Part shown: piece after piece, positions 39,904 through 52,703 of the stretch
How positions within the stretch are numbered: the stretch's first letter is position 1
How the letters are laid out: every line of letters begins with the position of its first letter
Assembly: GCA_018105865.1 (NCBI GenBank)
Contig: CM030836.1
Coordinates: 5,232,983 to 5,296,982, forward strand
Direction of reading: 5' to 3'
DNA length: 64,000 nucleotides
Source: Metaphire vulgaris
Lineage: Eukaryota > Annelida > Clitellata > Crassiclitellata > Megascolecidae
Program-made: the position numbers and the translations under genes
Notes under the pieces: generated by a model
What the model was told of the DNA's origin: nothing
The model's database searches: none
Seen by the model: the letters and a program-made list of their open reading frames with translations, nothing else

Positions 39904-40123
39904 CAGTGCCGTCTTAAGAAGCTTGGAGTCCTGTGCATTTGTTAAAGAGGCTATAACACCAAATGCGATGATGACTTTTTTCTCGTCAGACTTTTCGAGC
40001 ATCAGGAAATGGAAAATCAAGCAACAAACAAATGTTTTAATCGCCCGCCTATAGCCCCTCATACAGTATATCGCGGGACCCTAGGCACGTGCCTTACCAT
40101 GCCTGTGCCTTAAAACGGCTCTG
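39904..40123. mobile_element. hAT MITE
   Basis: Ends are CAGTGCCGTCTTAAG and, inverted, CAGAGCCGTTTTAAG. Flanks GCTGAAAG and GCTGAATG match 7 of 8. Length is 220 bp. Confidence 0.85.
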
Positions 40124-41424
40124 GCTGAATGGCGAAAGCTAATAGGAAAGATAGAAGAGCAATGCTTTATAATTCTATTGTTTCCATATGTCACTCCGAA
40201 CAATTCGAGCAATGTGGAGACTTAAATAAGTTATTTAATAAATCACAATTATTCTAATCGTCAGATGTCGTAAAAGCGAAAATAGAAACTGTCTAACTTA
40301 TCTACTGTAGTTTAGTATAAGACTACAGCCTACACTAGAGTAAGACTATACAGCCTACTGTTACGCATTTGTCTTCGACAGAAATTGGTATATCGGAGAA
40401 TACGAATAGTGTAGGGACTCAGTCGGTTCCTTTGAAAACTCTGATAATCGAGAGAACTGAGTTTTGATTAACGCATGTAATGAATATAATAATTGGTCAG
40501 TTTAGACACCTCAGGTTTTGAGACAAGCCATCTTGTGAATCTGTGAATTTGTATAATCTTACTTTTGTCGGTCTGTTTGAAGTCGTAAATCGTAATGGTT
40601 GGAAAAGTCCGAGTCCAGTATTTCACCTTTAACTGGCTATCACCGCCAATTATTGGGAAGATTTCTGTGGGAGATCCAACCCCGTGAATAATGTGCCTCT
40701 AGCAGCACCTTGTCTCGAAAGTTGCTTAAATTATTACTGTGTGAATTGTGCGTATCAGCTGTGCTAATCTCGAGCGCTAATGGAATTATTACAGTGTGTA
40801 GGATGTGTTGCAGCCTGTTTGTGGCTCAGTTTACCGTAATCCTATTGGTTGTCCGGAACTGATGACGTCACGTTTGATTGACGTTTGATTGTCTGAATAC
40901 ATATGATGTTTCTCGGCAGCGCATTCTCTTGCCCGGCAGGATCCAAACTTACAGGAACCTGGGAGCAAGCGAGTGTGCTCTTACGAGACATTTAACATCA
41001 AAAATGTCTCTTTTTAGTATAAACATTTTCTATACTAGAGTAGTGTCGATAGACTCGATACTTATGGTGCACTGTATATTGTCTTATAATTTAGGCTAAT
41101 GTTAATATTTTAACACTTAAGCATGTACAGTGTAGCTGCCGATTTCGTTGTAATATAGAAAACGGGTCGGGAATTCATACGGCGCATGGTAAGCCACTAA
41201 AGAAGACCAGAGTGAGAATTCTAAAAGTAGAATACTAAAAGTATTTATGTAAGAAATCTCATACAATTTGTCAATTCCTGAGACGAAGTCACTTTGAATC
41301 AGATTGTCCTCCTGAGCTTCATTCCTCCCTCACATATCCTCTGAATCCCTCTGTCCTCTGATCAATGAAATTTTCATGACCTTCTATATTCTATAATATA
41401 GAGTCTTAACATTGCGTGCTATAG
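40124..41424. other. Intergenic, nothing recognised
   Basis: No coding homology or repeat identified. Confidence 0.4.
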
Positions 41425-41718
41425 CAGTGACGGTTCCACGTGGGGGATGAGTGGGGATGCATCCCGCACCGGACTTCCGGACTATTTTCGCTTGTGAAAC
41501 CTATTTATAGGGTAAAAGTCTAGTAAAACTACGTGGAAAAAACTGCGGATGACCTGTTTTGCTCGTCAACCTATTTTTCGGTAAAAGCATAGTAAAATTA
41601 GGGGGAAAGTTTCTTTTGTAAGTCTTTTTCGGCAAAGTTTATTGATTCTTCTCTTCCCTTTTCATCCCAACCGATTTCCTATGTCATCCCCCACCAAGAA
41701 ATCCTGAAACCGCCACTG
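41425..41718. mobile_element. hAT MITE
   Basis: Ends are CAGTGACGGTTCCACG and, inverted, CAGTGGCGGTTTCAGG. Flanks TGCTATAG and TGCGATAG match 7 of 8. It is the same family as 50429-50737. Confidence 0.86.
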
Positions 41719-42266
41719 TGCGATAGCACATTAAACTAGCTACAAATGACAACTGATCATGAATACAATAGCATTTCACAAGAAGAGTGATAGATTTTTA
41801 AACTTATAAGTTGCGGGGCTTAACTAATGGCTGGATCGAAGCCAAAATGTCTTCTCATTCCTTCGAAAGTTAGAAGAGCGTCTATATTTCATTAATAGAT
41901 CAATCTATACTCCATTCATCGCCACTCTGATCATGCTTAAGATTTAGGATTTCAGCCGATAGCTGTCTCTGTCTGTCCAGAGGATTAACTGCGCTTAAAA
42001 TTATGACTTTTGTGATCTGTTCATGAATTTTTTTCACATGAAAACTGTTTCTTTATGATGCTCAGAGAGTAGGCATACTCGTATCGCAATGTTCTCGCTA
42101 ACGCTAACCTGTGCTTTCGGTTTGCTCAGTGTCGATGCAACTCTGTCCCTGCCTCTGTATCTGTCTCTGCCTCTGTCTGTCTGTCTGTCTCTGTCTTTAC
42201 CTTTGTCTGGCTCGTCTGGTCTCTGTCTGTCCCTGTTTCAGTCTCTGACTCTGTCTCCATCAGTAG

Positions 42267-42561
42267 CAGAGGCGTAGCGTGACTTTAGGGGGCCCAGGGT
42301 GCATCCTTGATATGGGGGCCCCTATAAGATATGGGGGCCCCTATAGGCTAACATAGATTACGCCGTTCTAAAAATAAGGTTTACTCCCTAATTCAATAAT
42401 TACTCACTTTGTAGCAGTAATATTGAAATAGCAGTAACTTGTAAAAATTAAATCATTGTTTAGTAAGTTGCAACCACTCTTTGACTTTGGGGCCCCCTTC
42501 TTCCGGGGCCCGGGGGGCTTTTGCAAATTGCCCCTCGCCTCCCACTCCCGTTACGCCACTG
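42267..42561. mobile_element. hAT MITE with perfect 8-bp TSD
   Basis: Ends are CAGAGGCGTAGCG and, inverted, CAGTGGCGTAACG. ATCAGTAG is exact at 42259-42266 and 42562-42569. Confidence 0.9.
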
Positions 42562-42571
42562 ATCAGTAGCA

Positions 42572-42643
42572 CTGTCTGTCTGTCTGTCTCTCTCTGTGTT
42601 TCTTTATGCCTCTGTCTGTCTGTCTGTCTGTCTGTCTGTTCTC

Positions 42644-42719
<76 letters not shown>
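42572..42719. repeat. (CTGT)n and (TC)n microsatellites
   Basis: CTGT units then a ~70-bp TC array. Confidence 0.95.
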
Positions 42720-42722
<3 letters not shown>

Positions 42723-42915
42723 CACACACACACACAGGCGCTCCGAATAAAAACGACATAAAAGAGAAAACATAAACATGAGACGAGAAAATGATTAAAC
42801 GGAAGAAATGCTATCGCCATCGGATTTAGAAGTCTCAGCTTCACAACCAACACAGCAAAACACAGTATCACCACAGTATGTATAATATGTATATGCTATA
42901 TACAGTATATATGTA

Positions 42916-42992
42916 TATACATACATACATACATACATACATACATACATACATACATACATACATACATACATACATACATACATACATAC
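42916..42992. repeat. (ATAC)n microsatellite
   Basis: About 19 tetranucleotide units. Confidence 0.96.
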
Positions 42993-42999
42993 CATACTG

Positions 43000-44944
43000 T
43001 AGGTTATCATAGACGAAGCAGCCTGGGTGGAATTTATAGAATGTGGCCAAAGATTTTCCAGACCCTGAACTAGTGGCTCCCTCAAGTGAAGACAACAAGC
43101 CATCATTCATCCGAAAAAGAAATTTCTGTTAGAACACAGAATTATTCCTCTAGGACGAATTGAACGCCGTGCCAAGAGAACTGACCTTGGTCTCTATAAC
43201 CCCGAATCCCAATCGCAAGCGCCTCAGAGCACACTGCCCCTTCCCCCCCCCCAAGGGACAGCAAAAGCAGGAAGAGGAAATGCTGCTCAAGAGATAGGCT
43301 ACTCGTCCTCTGACCGAGATTTGACCTAAGAGATCGACAGTATTTTCATTTTGCGCAAAGTGTAAAGCGTAATATTTTCTACGCTAAAATACCCATTACA
43401 TGCGCGTTGGCTACTTAATTAGGCCTGTCCTATAATGCTATAGTATGCGATTGGATTACGACAAAGGCCAAACAAAATCAACTTCTCTGAACGACAGAGG
43501 TTGAGAGGGAAATTTGATCAGCTGAAGAAGAAATAGACGAATGAAATAATACTTCAATCTGAATTTTTGACTGAGGGAAGATCTGAAATAAAGATCTTTA
43601 GGGCCTAGGTTAGTTTGGTTAGGCCTATAGGTCTGCCGGTTGAAAACCTGAAAATATTCGGCAACATTTCTGCACATTTCTTTGTTTCACGTTGGGTGTT
43701 TCCTAGTACGCTTACCCAGAGATATGTGAACAGTATTTCTTTCCGAGGTTAGATCTGCGTGGGATATTTCTTGTACCTCATTTGGTCGCTGGTAGGATAT
43801 TGCACAACGAAGCCTTACCGTGGTGAGGTGGTTGACAGTCTAAGCGCGATTGCATTACCTGGCACTATGGTGGAAGTTCGTCACTCCGGGCATTAATTTC
43901 TCATCCTTCGTTATCCAAGCACGCCTGCAATGGAGATCTGGCTTAACTCTTGTAATCTCACTTGCTTTCTCCTTTCCATCACTCGGCACAATTCTTGGCA
44001 CTATAGGGCCAGCCACAGTTGGACAAAAATAATTCTGTTTGAAGACGTCATGTTGATTAAATGCCTGCAGACATGAGGAGACTGGCCATTCATCAATTAA
44101 TGGTTTCCGTTGTAAGATGTTTATGCTTTGACGTTGCCGACCAGTTGACCAAGATCCATTTTACGATGTCAGTCGATATTGGCTTCGACTCCATGCTGAG
44201 AGTACTATGTGGGTCTATGTATGTCAGCAGCGTAGCCATGAGGGGCATGGAGGGTCTGCCCCACCCCTCCCCCCCCATTCGGACTGGGACCAGGCGTGGC
44301 ATTCGCACAAAATCAATTAGAAAATTTTCTTGGGTAGAGTGATTTTGGACCGAATCGATATTCTTAGTTACGTAGCTTTTGGCCCTTCAATAATAAATCA
44401 CAATGTAATTAGGAGAATTTGGGGAACGCTCAAATTTCAGGCACTCCGCCCTTTAAAATTGTTTCCTAACGAATACAAAACTATTTCGTTGTTCTCTTTT
44501 TATTGTTGAAGCCAGAGTCCTTTTGTCTATTTTGGTGCAATTTGTTCCGGTGCTGTCTCTAGGTCAATATCTGCTTATCTTTTACCCTTTACCTAAGTCA
44601 CTTGCGAGCAGCATTGACGCATTTTCAAGTAATGAGATTTCCAAATAGGCGAACCTGTATGTTCAGGCATCTAACGACATCTACTAAACTAAACCATCGT
44701 CTTCAATATCTGCCCGAGGCTCTTTTCAGCGAGAAAAACTCCATAAATTGCGTTCGTTTCTTCGTATTCTGAAATCCAACTGCGTGCCACTATCCTAATG
44801 ACCAAGGATATGAAAGGCGTCGACTCGCTCTTCATCAACAGTTTGAAAGACGACGCCGACAACACTTCAGCTGCAGATTTGTCGGTGTGAGATTTCATAG
44901 CAATCTATTCGTGAAATATAGGATTAGAGGCTTTACGGCCGTCT
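43000..44944. other. Intergenic, little recognised
   Basis: A hAT-like single end (CAGCAGCGTAGCCATGAGG) occurs at ~44225 without a partner. No gene-like frame. Confidence 0.4.
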
Positions 44945-44978
44945 ACAGGGTGGCCCAATAAAATTAGTACCACCCTGT
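44945..44978. repeat. 34-bp inverted repeat with mariner-like end
   Basis: ACAGGGTGG and its complement lie within 34 bases. The left arm plus CCCAATAAA looks like a mariner terminus. Confidence 0.5.
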
Positions 44979-45086
44979 TTCATTGTAAACGTTTTGTCAA
45001 TGACTGGGTCAAAATGCGTGGAATTTGGTGCGTTTCAGCCGTATCATATCCTGAATGCGGTCATCTAAGTAGTTATCTATTATTTC

Positions 45087-46367
45087 CAGTGTTGGGGAGT
45101 AACTAGTTACTGTAAATAAGCTACTGTAACTTAGTTACCAAATCAGTAAATGTAGCTGAAACTATATACTTCTTTAAAAGGTAACTACTAACTGTAACTA
45201 GATACTTTTTTGAGGAACTGTAACGGAAATTTTATAGTTACTTTGCAAGTTACTTTTTTATTTCTAGTAGAATTTCTATTAAAAGCAAGCAGCAGCGCGT
45301 CAAGACGATAACGTGCAGAGCCATAGATTCTAAATCAATAACCTACAGTTTACAGTATAGCACTGGCCACATGCATTTGGAACCTCAGGTTCGCGGATAG
45401 CGTATAGATCTATGTTTCTTTATAATAATCATTTCGCGGTCAGTTCTTCCTTTACATAGCTATTCGCTACATTTAACAGCTTCCACATCAGATGTGTGCA
45501 CAGCCTGGGCATAATACTCTGGAGCAGAGTAGTTCAATTGAGGATAATTTCCTTGAATTTGATGAGCCCAAGTCGATAAACACAGATGCAACAGCTCAAG
45601 TAGAGTTGTATCTGATTCTCAGTGATCCATCAACAGATTTTAAAAGCCTGAATAAGATGACATTGATTAAGCAGCTATTCATAAAATAGAATACACCTTT
45701 GCCATCTAGTGCACCGATAGAGCGCTTATTTAGTTTAGAAGGTCAGAGTCTGACCCCTAGATGCAACAGGATGAGAGACGAACACTTTGAGCAGCAGCTT
45801 TTGTTGAGATCCAATAACTTTTTGAGTAACGTTTTTAACTTGCTTATGTCACTTGTTAGCTGTAACCTGTTTTTAGCTTCATCTTATAACTTTCACAGTG
45901 TCTGCAGCTTCTGATTGCAATTCTGACAGTACTAACCTGTATTAGCTTGCTGATTTTCTCGCTGGCTAGCCACTTGATATTCATGGCATTAAAGTCTTGT
46001 AGGCCAACACATGTTAGTAATGGTTTCTGTATTTGCTTAGTATCAAGTGCTTGTTTCATTCAACTACCAGTGCTTAATTACTAATGTTGAACAACAAAAC
46101 AAACGAAATGAAACTGTACGTGTAAGAACTGCTATTCCACAATTGGTACTACCAGTACAATTGGTACTAACGGTAGGGTCTATATTATGGACTTCAAGTG
46201 TCTTTTTAACTACAAGTAACGTAACTGTAACCAGTTATTTTGCAAGTAACTGTAATTTTAACTAGTTACTTTTTGAAAAGTATTTTGTAACTGTATCTAG
46301 TTACTATTTTGCATAGTAACTTGTAACTGTAACTAGATACAAATAAAAAGTAACTTACCCAACATCG
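45087..46367. mobile_element. hAT transposon remnant with transposase tail
   Basis: Ends are CAGTGTTGGGGAGTAAC and, inverted, CGATGTTGGGTAAGTTAC. Flanks ATTATTTC and AATATTTC match 6 of 8. Subterminal GTAACTAGTTAC-like repeats are dense on both sides. It contains the coding relic below. Confidence 0.78.
45492..45824 (+). pseudogene. hAT transposase C-terminal (dimerisation) relic
   Basis: One frame encodes DNFLEFDEPKSINTDATAQV, then KQLFIK, an in-frame TAG at 45687-45689, and [40 protein letters not shown]. The SSAPxERLFS motif is diagnostic of the hAT C terminus. The N-terminal zinc finger and catalytic core are missing. Confidence 0.85.
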
Positions 46368-46394
46368 AATATTTCTTCGTACAATGGCGCCACC

Positions 46395-46605
46395 TGTAAT
46401 TCATTACAGATTTTTAGAAAAAGATTAAAACCCCATCTTTTTTACCTGGCCTATCCACCATAGACTGTCACCCGTCTGCCTGGCCGGATACCCTGGATTT
46501 GACCTGGATCTTTAATTATTTGGATTTGGTGTGCCATCGGTTGATGTTCCTGTGCAGTATGAAGTGGCGCTATAGAAGTTTAAGATTAGATTAGATTAGA
46601 TACCT
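46395..46605 (+). mobile_element. LINE 3' fragment, (TTAGA)n-tail subfamily
   Basis: TTTTTAGAAAAAGATTAAAA then CCTGGATTTGACCTGG, CCATCGGTTGATGTTCC, GGCGCTATAGAAGTTTAAGA and TTAGA repeats. It shares its middle with 51485-51580. Confidence 0.65.
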
Positions 46606-46735
46606 AGCGAAAACACGGGTTGTTTGTAGGATGGGTTAATAAAAGAAGATGAGCTACTATGTTTGGTTGCTTAAATTAGTAACTGCCACTTGGTGAGAAA
46701 TGTCGGCCCATCGTGCAATTTCACGTGAACTTTGT

Positions 46736-46810
<75 letters not shown>

Positions 46811-47360
46811 CTCCAAACTTACGGCCGCCACATTGGTGAAGATATTTGATGAAGAGACACCAATGCTAGATGGTCTTATCATTGGATCGTAGATTTTCGG
46901 TTCTGCTAATAATCACTCAGTTAAACTTCGTCATTAATTAAATCCGCTTCGCATGAATTTTGTTTCCTGATCGATGCTCTGATTAAAAGGCAACTCATCC
47001 GCCGAGGGTCTCGGTGCACTCTCGATTCGCCCCCGCCCGCTGTTCCAACGGCAGAGACCAACGCTCGTCGCTCTAATCAGGTTTAACCGAAAGAACGAGC
47101 TGATGGGAACAAAGAGGGCATTCGTCGAATGAAACAGTGAAAAGAATCGCCTTTAATATACCAGAGTAATTCCTAGTTCTCGTTTCCTTGCATTTCGCTT
47201 CAGACTGATCTGCTGCCGACACTTCTAAATAACGACACGTCTTCAGCAGCAAAAGGTTTGTTTCCAAAGCACCGCAGCGCCATGACCGAATTTAGAAGGC
47301 TTAATGTCGAAGGTAGACGTCGACGCTCTGAGGGTCGGCGGCGGCGTTTGACCGCTCTAT
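46606..47360. other. Intergenic with (TAG)n array
   Basis: TAG repeat at 46737-46809. Otherwise nothing recognised. Confidence 0.5.
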
Positions 47361-47389
47361 CGGCGGCGGCGGCGGCGGCGGCGGCGGCG

Positions 47390-47436
<47 letters not shown>
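47361..47436. repeat. (CGG)n array, ~76 bp
   Basis: Long GGC/CGG trinucleotide array with CGG-rich neighbours at 47335-47350, 47451-47467 and 47480-47495. It is strongly G-quadruplex-prone and CpG-dense. Confidence 0.95.
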
Positions 47437-47993
47437 GCCGAACCAATTTTATCGGCGGCGGCGGCGTGGACTTCATTGACGGCGGCGTCGGCGGCGTACA
47501 AACGGTTAATACAGTGCAATACATGTGCCTACAAAGGATACCATATGACATCGTCGTTTTTGTTCAATGCTCATGGTCTTTGTCACCTGGTTCATTTGAA
47601 AACAATGTTAAGAGCTTGTAATAAACATTAAAAATAAAATTATACAATTTAAGAAGTGTATAAGAATAAAAATGGTAAATTTCTTATCAGATTATATTGC
47701 TTCATTATATATCCGAAATTGAACATAAAAGAAAACTTTTAAAAAGTGTATGGGCCTACTTAGAAAACAAAGCACCGTCGACATCAGACTAAGAAGATTT
47801 AACCTAAACTAAGAGGATTTAAACAACAAACGCTCTCAGTTACGATGCATAGTTTCACTGCTCGTGCAATTAACTGTGCACAGTTAATTTTAGCATCTTT
47901 TTGGTCTTCGCGTAATTTTAATCGAAAACGTTTTTCTTTGGCCATTTTGCAGAATGCAAACAATACAGGACGTCATTCGATAGACGAATGAAG

Positions 47994-48390
47994 CAGTGGC
48001 GTCATTTCACACTTTTCTTGGGGGGGGGGGCGAGAAATTTTTTAAAATTTTAAATTTTTTTTTACAATTTTATAATTGGAAATTTTTTCCAAAAAAATGC
48101 TGGCGACCTCTTTTTTTTTGCTCGTCATCAGTTTTTCTGTTACGTTGTACCATACCAACAAAAATACTTGACGACCTTTTTTTTTTTTTTTAGTCACCTC
48201 TCTGGATTTTTCTTTTCTTATTCCACATTAGCACATTAGTACATTATAAATTAATATTTTCATTTCCTGGGGGGGGCCACGGCCCTGTTTTTGTTTTTTT
48301 ATTGCACATTAATACATTATAAATTCATATTTTCATTTCCTTGGGGGGGGCCACGGCCCCCCTCAGCCCCCCCCCCAAATGACGCCTCTG
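47994..48390. mobile_element. hAT MITE with perfect 8-bp TSD
   Basis: Ends are CAGTGGCGTCATTT and, inverted, CAGAGGCGTCATTT. GAATGAAG is exact at 47986-47993 and 48391-48398. It is the same family as 53014-53259. Confidence 0.92.
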
Positions 48391-48781
48391 GAATGAAGCG
48401 AAGTAAATAAGTAACGTGTGTTTTGAGTTAGCTAGTGTTGCATATATTATGGTGACGACATTTTTATCCACGCATTACAACAGTGTTCGTGTACTCTGGT
48501 TACATGAGAGAAATAATTTCACCATAGGGACGTCGGTATCCTCTCGGCGGCGGCGGCGGCGGCGCACAGGTCTAGTCGAAGGAAAGACGAAGTGTTTGAG
48601 ATATTCTCTCCGCCGGTCCTGAGAGTTCTACGCGCTGAGAAGTCTCAAAATCACAATTGTTGAAGGAAACTGTTAAAGAAATATAACAAGGCGGGGGCGT
48701 TGATTTGATTCGATTAACAAGAACAATGAGTCAGCAAAAAGTTATAATAAAGACCTGTGTCTTGCCGTCTATTGTGCATAT

Positions 48782-48783
<2 letters not shown>

Positions 48784-48842
<59 letters not shown>
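48784..48842. repeat. (TA)n(CA)n(TA)n microsatellite
   Basis: Compound dinucleotide array. Confidence 0.95.
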
Positions 48843-48968
48843 GATTATAGACAAAAAGATGGAGAGGGATCACTTGGCTCGATTCATCATCGGTTAGTGG
48901 CCCCGAGCCCCCGATAGATCGAACGCACGCTCTGCGTATGCCCTCCATACCTTGTCCCTGTAGGCAAT

Positions 48969-49060
48969 GCCCTCCTGCCCTGCCCCGCCCCGCCCCCCCC
49001 TGCCCCCTGCCCCCTGCCCTGCCCTGTCCTGCCCTGCCCTGTCCTGCCCTGCCCTGCCCC
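48969..49060. repeat. (CCCTG)n minisatellite
   Basis: Pentanucleotide-based C-rich array with CCCCGCC variants. Confidence 0.92.
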
Positions 49061-49582
49061 ATCCGTCGGTGGCCCTACGGCGATCGAAATTCAGAGACAC
49101 GATTAGAAAATCTAAGGCGGTCGCTGACATCAATCTCTATCTTTTATTATCTTTTATTAATATTTGTCCCAGATTTTCACCAATCCCGATTTTCAGATAG
49201 CGTTATCACGATCTGCCTGATATGTGTCTCATCGATTAATTATTCGCATCTCTTTGTAAGATCCTAAAACGAATTCTAAAGATTAAGTTCTTAAGCCTAA
49301 ATATACATTTTTCGTATAGGCTAAAATGCATCGTGAAATATTCGTAACTGCGATTGTCTGTAATGCTATACTTGTATAAATTAATTCCGGAAGTTTTGAG
49401 ACAGCGAAAAATAGACGCAAGAGTGAAAAATCGAGTACAGAAATCTGTCTGCATTTTGGCCTTCTTCTGGAGTGAAGGTTGACCGCCGGAATAATGAATC
49501 ATTGATCTGCAAGACTTCCGCTCTGTCTCTGGCAGCGCTGATCAGCAGACGCCAACCATTTAGGCCTGTCCTCTCAATCAGG

Positions 49583-49956
49583 CAGTGGCGGCTCCAGGAT
49601 TTGACAAGTGGGGGTCTTTGGGGTGGTAACTATTGAGTTTGGGGGCCGAAAAAAAGAACTTTTTTAAAGTTCATAAAAGTTCAACAAAGTTAAAGAAAAA
49701 AAGTTCGGAAAAGTGAATAAAAGTTCAAATTTCCAATTTAGTCCTCATCAGGTGACTCAGTATCAGAAGACCAATCGATGTATTCATCCGCATAGCAGAT
49801 GTTTTTGATCTTATCCCACCAGTACATGTAAGTTACAGTGCACTTTGACAATTTTCTCAACTGTCTTACATGCGAGTCTGTTGTGTTTTTTGTATGCATA
49901 AATTCAAATGCTGACCAATTTCTCTCACATGACCCGGCTTTTGCAGTGATAATTCC
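49583..49956 (-). pseudogene. hAT transposase C-terminal relic with its terminal repeat
   Basis: The end CAGTGGCGGCTCCAGG is at 49583. On the minus strand 49738-49956 encodes AKAGSCERNWSAFEFMHTKN, VRQLRKLSKCTVTYMYWWDK and YIDWSSDTESPDED, then TAA. CERNWSAFxxxH is a hAT hallmark. The upstream coding part and other terminus were not found. Confidence 0.85.
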
Positions 49957-50428
49957 AAATGAACTTTATGAACTTTAAAGGCTTATCAATAAAGTTCAAA
50001 CAATATTAAAGTTAAAGACGCTTGAACGCCACAACTATGCTCAGGATCGATTCCGTGTTCCATGGACGCGCGCTTCAATATTTCAGTGACAAGTGATCGT
50101 ATCAGTTGATACGATCCTATATTCGCATAGTGACCATAGTGACCATATAGTGACCATAGTCGGGCTCGCTGTCTCCCACCACTCTAACTGATCTCTGGAA
50201 TAATATCTGGTCATTTGGGAATGGATTTGGAGTAACATCGATTGTGATCTTTAGAAGTTAGAGTATTATAACTGATGCTACATAATAGGCTGCTGTATCT
50301 AATCTAAACCTGCAATAACCGATTTTGCCTTGTTCAATTATGCTTCAGCAGAATATGGACTGCCGTTAATAAAGATTCGCACGAAACAAATACTAAGCTA
50401 GAAATAAACCATCAGCAGCAGTTTTAGT

Positions 50429-50737
50429 CAGTGGCGGTTTCACGTGGGGGGATGAATAGGGATGCGTCCCCCACCAGACTTTCGGACTTTTTTCGCTTGT
50501 GAAAGCTATATTTTGGGTAAAAGTCTAGCAAAACTACGGGGAAAACTGCGGATGACCTTTTTTGCTTGTCAATCTATTTTTCGGTAAAAGTGTAGTAAAA
50601 TTAGAGAAAAATTCCCCTTTGTCACCCCTTTTCGGGCAAATTTTACTGAAATTTTCATTTTCTTTTCAACCCCCTCCCCCACCAACTTCTTATGAATTCA
50701 TTTCGTCCCCCACCAAGAAATCCTGGAACCGCCACTG
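50429..50737. mobile_element. hAT MITE with perfect 8-bp TSD
   Basis: Ends are CAGTGGCGGTTTCACG and, inverted, CAGTGGCGGTTCCAGG. GTTTTAGT is exact at 50421-50428 and 50738-50745. It is the same family as 41425-41718. Confidence 0.93.
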
Positions 50738-50745
50738 GTTTTAGT

Positions 50746-51484
50746 AGTTCCTAAATAGACCACAAAAGATGAACTCATGTGTACACAAGGATCTAAGTAG
50801 GCCGAATAGCATTGGCGTAATTTGACGTCGGGAAAACATAAGCGTGATGAATGGACGAACGGAACTGCAGACGTTAATGATACGTTCCACCTTCGACCGC
50901 TCATTTCTCTGCGATGTGCAGCAAGAACGCCTAGTCATTAGTAAATCAATCGATCAACTGGCTCTCTGATAAATTTCTAGTAATTCCGGGCAGTTCATCT
51001 TTTTGGATCCATTTGTAAATTGCTCTTTAGTTCGGCGTACGAGTCTTTGATTGAGTGCGTGTTCTTCGGATTCAACCAAACTGTCTGCTTGACGTGCAGT
51101 TAACCCATCTGGACAACCAGGGAGGTCTGCATGCTGTTGTAGCAACTGGAGATCAGGTCTAAACGAGAGTCTTGCAAGCGATGGGTCGACAGCAATACAT
51201 TGCCTATCTCGAGTCTCAGTCTGTGAAACGCGGATTCCAATGAAGGCCTATGCGATAACTCTCTAACAAAAAAATCTCTCCAAAATAGTTTTAAATTGGA
51301 ATAGACTAAACTACTAATCACACGGACCATAAAATGCGACAGAATTCATTTTAGCATTTTAATCGGCTCAAATATAGCATCTGCTAAGTTGTTCATTTTT
51401 TCTTTGGCAGCTAAATTCGTCGTCAGCAGTTGAGTGTCGCGACAGCGTTCTGTAATTAATAATTAAGACTCATCATGCCGTGCT
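50746..51484. other. Intergenic, nothing recognised
   Basis: No feature identified. Confidence 0.4.
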
Positions 51485-51960
51485 GCGACTCGACCTGGCT
51501 CTTATTTGGCCTGGATTTGACGCTCCATCGGCTGTTGATGCCACGGAGGCGCCATAGAAGTTGCTCAATTCATTGATATTGTGATGCTTCTACGATTACG
51601 CGAACGACATTTGGTCTTCGAAATTAAGCTGGGTTAAATAAACTGTGACGTTGGATTAAAGTTTTTGTGAAGAAGATACAGTACAAACCTCTCCGAGTCA
51701 AGAGTCTTTGTTAACAATATTTCCTTTCTGTTAGATAATTTTTGCATATAGTGTTTCAGTTTTCGCATAACTGATTGATTAGTCTGAAAAAAGGCCAGAA
51801 GCTTGAGACATTTATACTATAGCTGTCTGTGGCGGTTAGGCAGTTTATCTGGGACAGATGGCGTTGCGTGAAATGCGCTAAATAAGTAAGTAAGACGAAA
51901 TTTCTATAGCGCTGCCTGAAAGCTTGGTGCAGTGCACCAGCTTATTCACGAGCGCTCAAT
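51485..51960. mobile_element. Two LINE 3' tails
   Basis: 51485-51580 (plus) resembles the tail at 46480-46590 (CCTGGATTTGACG, CATCGGCTGTTGATG, GGCGCCATAGAAGTTG). 51885-51960 (minus) has (AAGT)n, TTTCTATAGCGCTGCC and GAGCGCTC. Confidence 0.5.
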
Positions 51961-52703
51961 CTGGGTGAAATCCATAGTCCGTGATCCGTAGTCCGTGGTG
52001 GTCAAGGTTGTAAATAAGATAAAATGTCGCCATCTTGTGCACATGTCGCCTGAGTTTGACCATCGCTGGTACGGGCAAATATACTTAATAGTAAGAATAC
52101 ATAACGCTTCATTCATTTAGCGAAATATGTCGAGCACAGCGCCACATAGGAGTAGCAGCTGGTGACATAGTTATCAACTTAGATCGGGGCGTATTACAAA
52201 TTCGAAAGGTTAGTTTTGGACCGGAGTTGCTTGCATCAACCAAAAAAGTAACGAATGTCCGTTTAGCAGGAATTTTTGATTCGATGCCAAAATTTGTGTT
52301 TTCAGAAAAAAGAGAATTTCAATATCTTGTCCCAGATGCAATAAAGTAGACGATCTCGTATTTCTAGTTGTGAACACCAGGTGGCAGGCCGTAATTTGGT
52401 CACTTGGCAAATCAAGCCTCTGTCCCGTCTAGGGTCTGGTCTGTCCGTGGACGACGGAACCTCTATATTGGGCAGCCTACGTGTCTTGTCTAGATAATCA
52501 TCAATCAAATGACAATATACAGTACAACAATATTTTGGTGTCAGCAAGACATTAGACAAATTTTACTACGTCAGGTCTTCGTTTTGTGAGAATTTTACGT
52601 TTCAGCTGCCTAGAGATCTAGAAAACTTAAATAAAAATTAAATACTGGTATGAACTACTTGAAAATTTACGAAATTTGGGGCTCATACTTTCGTCTTTTA
52701 GGC

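Noticed and set aside
44061..44342. Plus-strand frame of 93 codons
   Set aside because: Runs into a hAT-like terminus at ~44225 and has no homology that I can see.
47258..47551. Poly-Ala/Gly/Arg frames on both strands
   Set aside because: Produced by the (CGG)n array; no conserved flanking sequence.
50100..50165. Repeated CATAGTGACCATA, possible operator array
   Set aside because: Only three short units in intergenic animal DNA; most likely a simple duplication.
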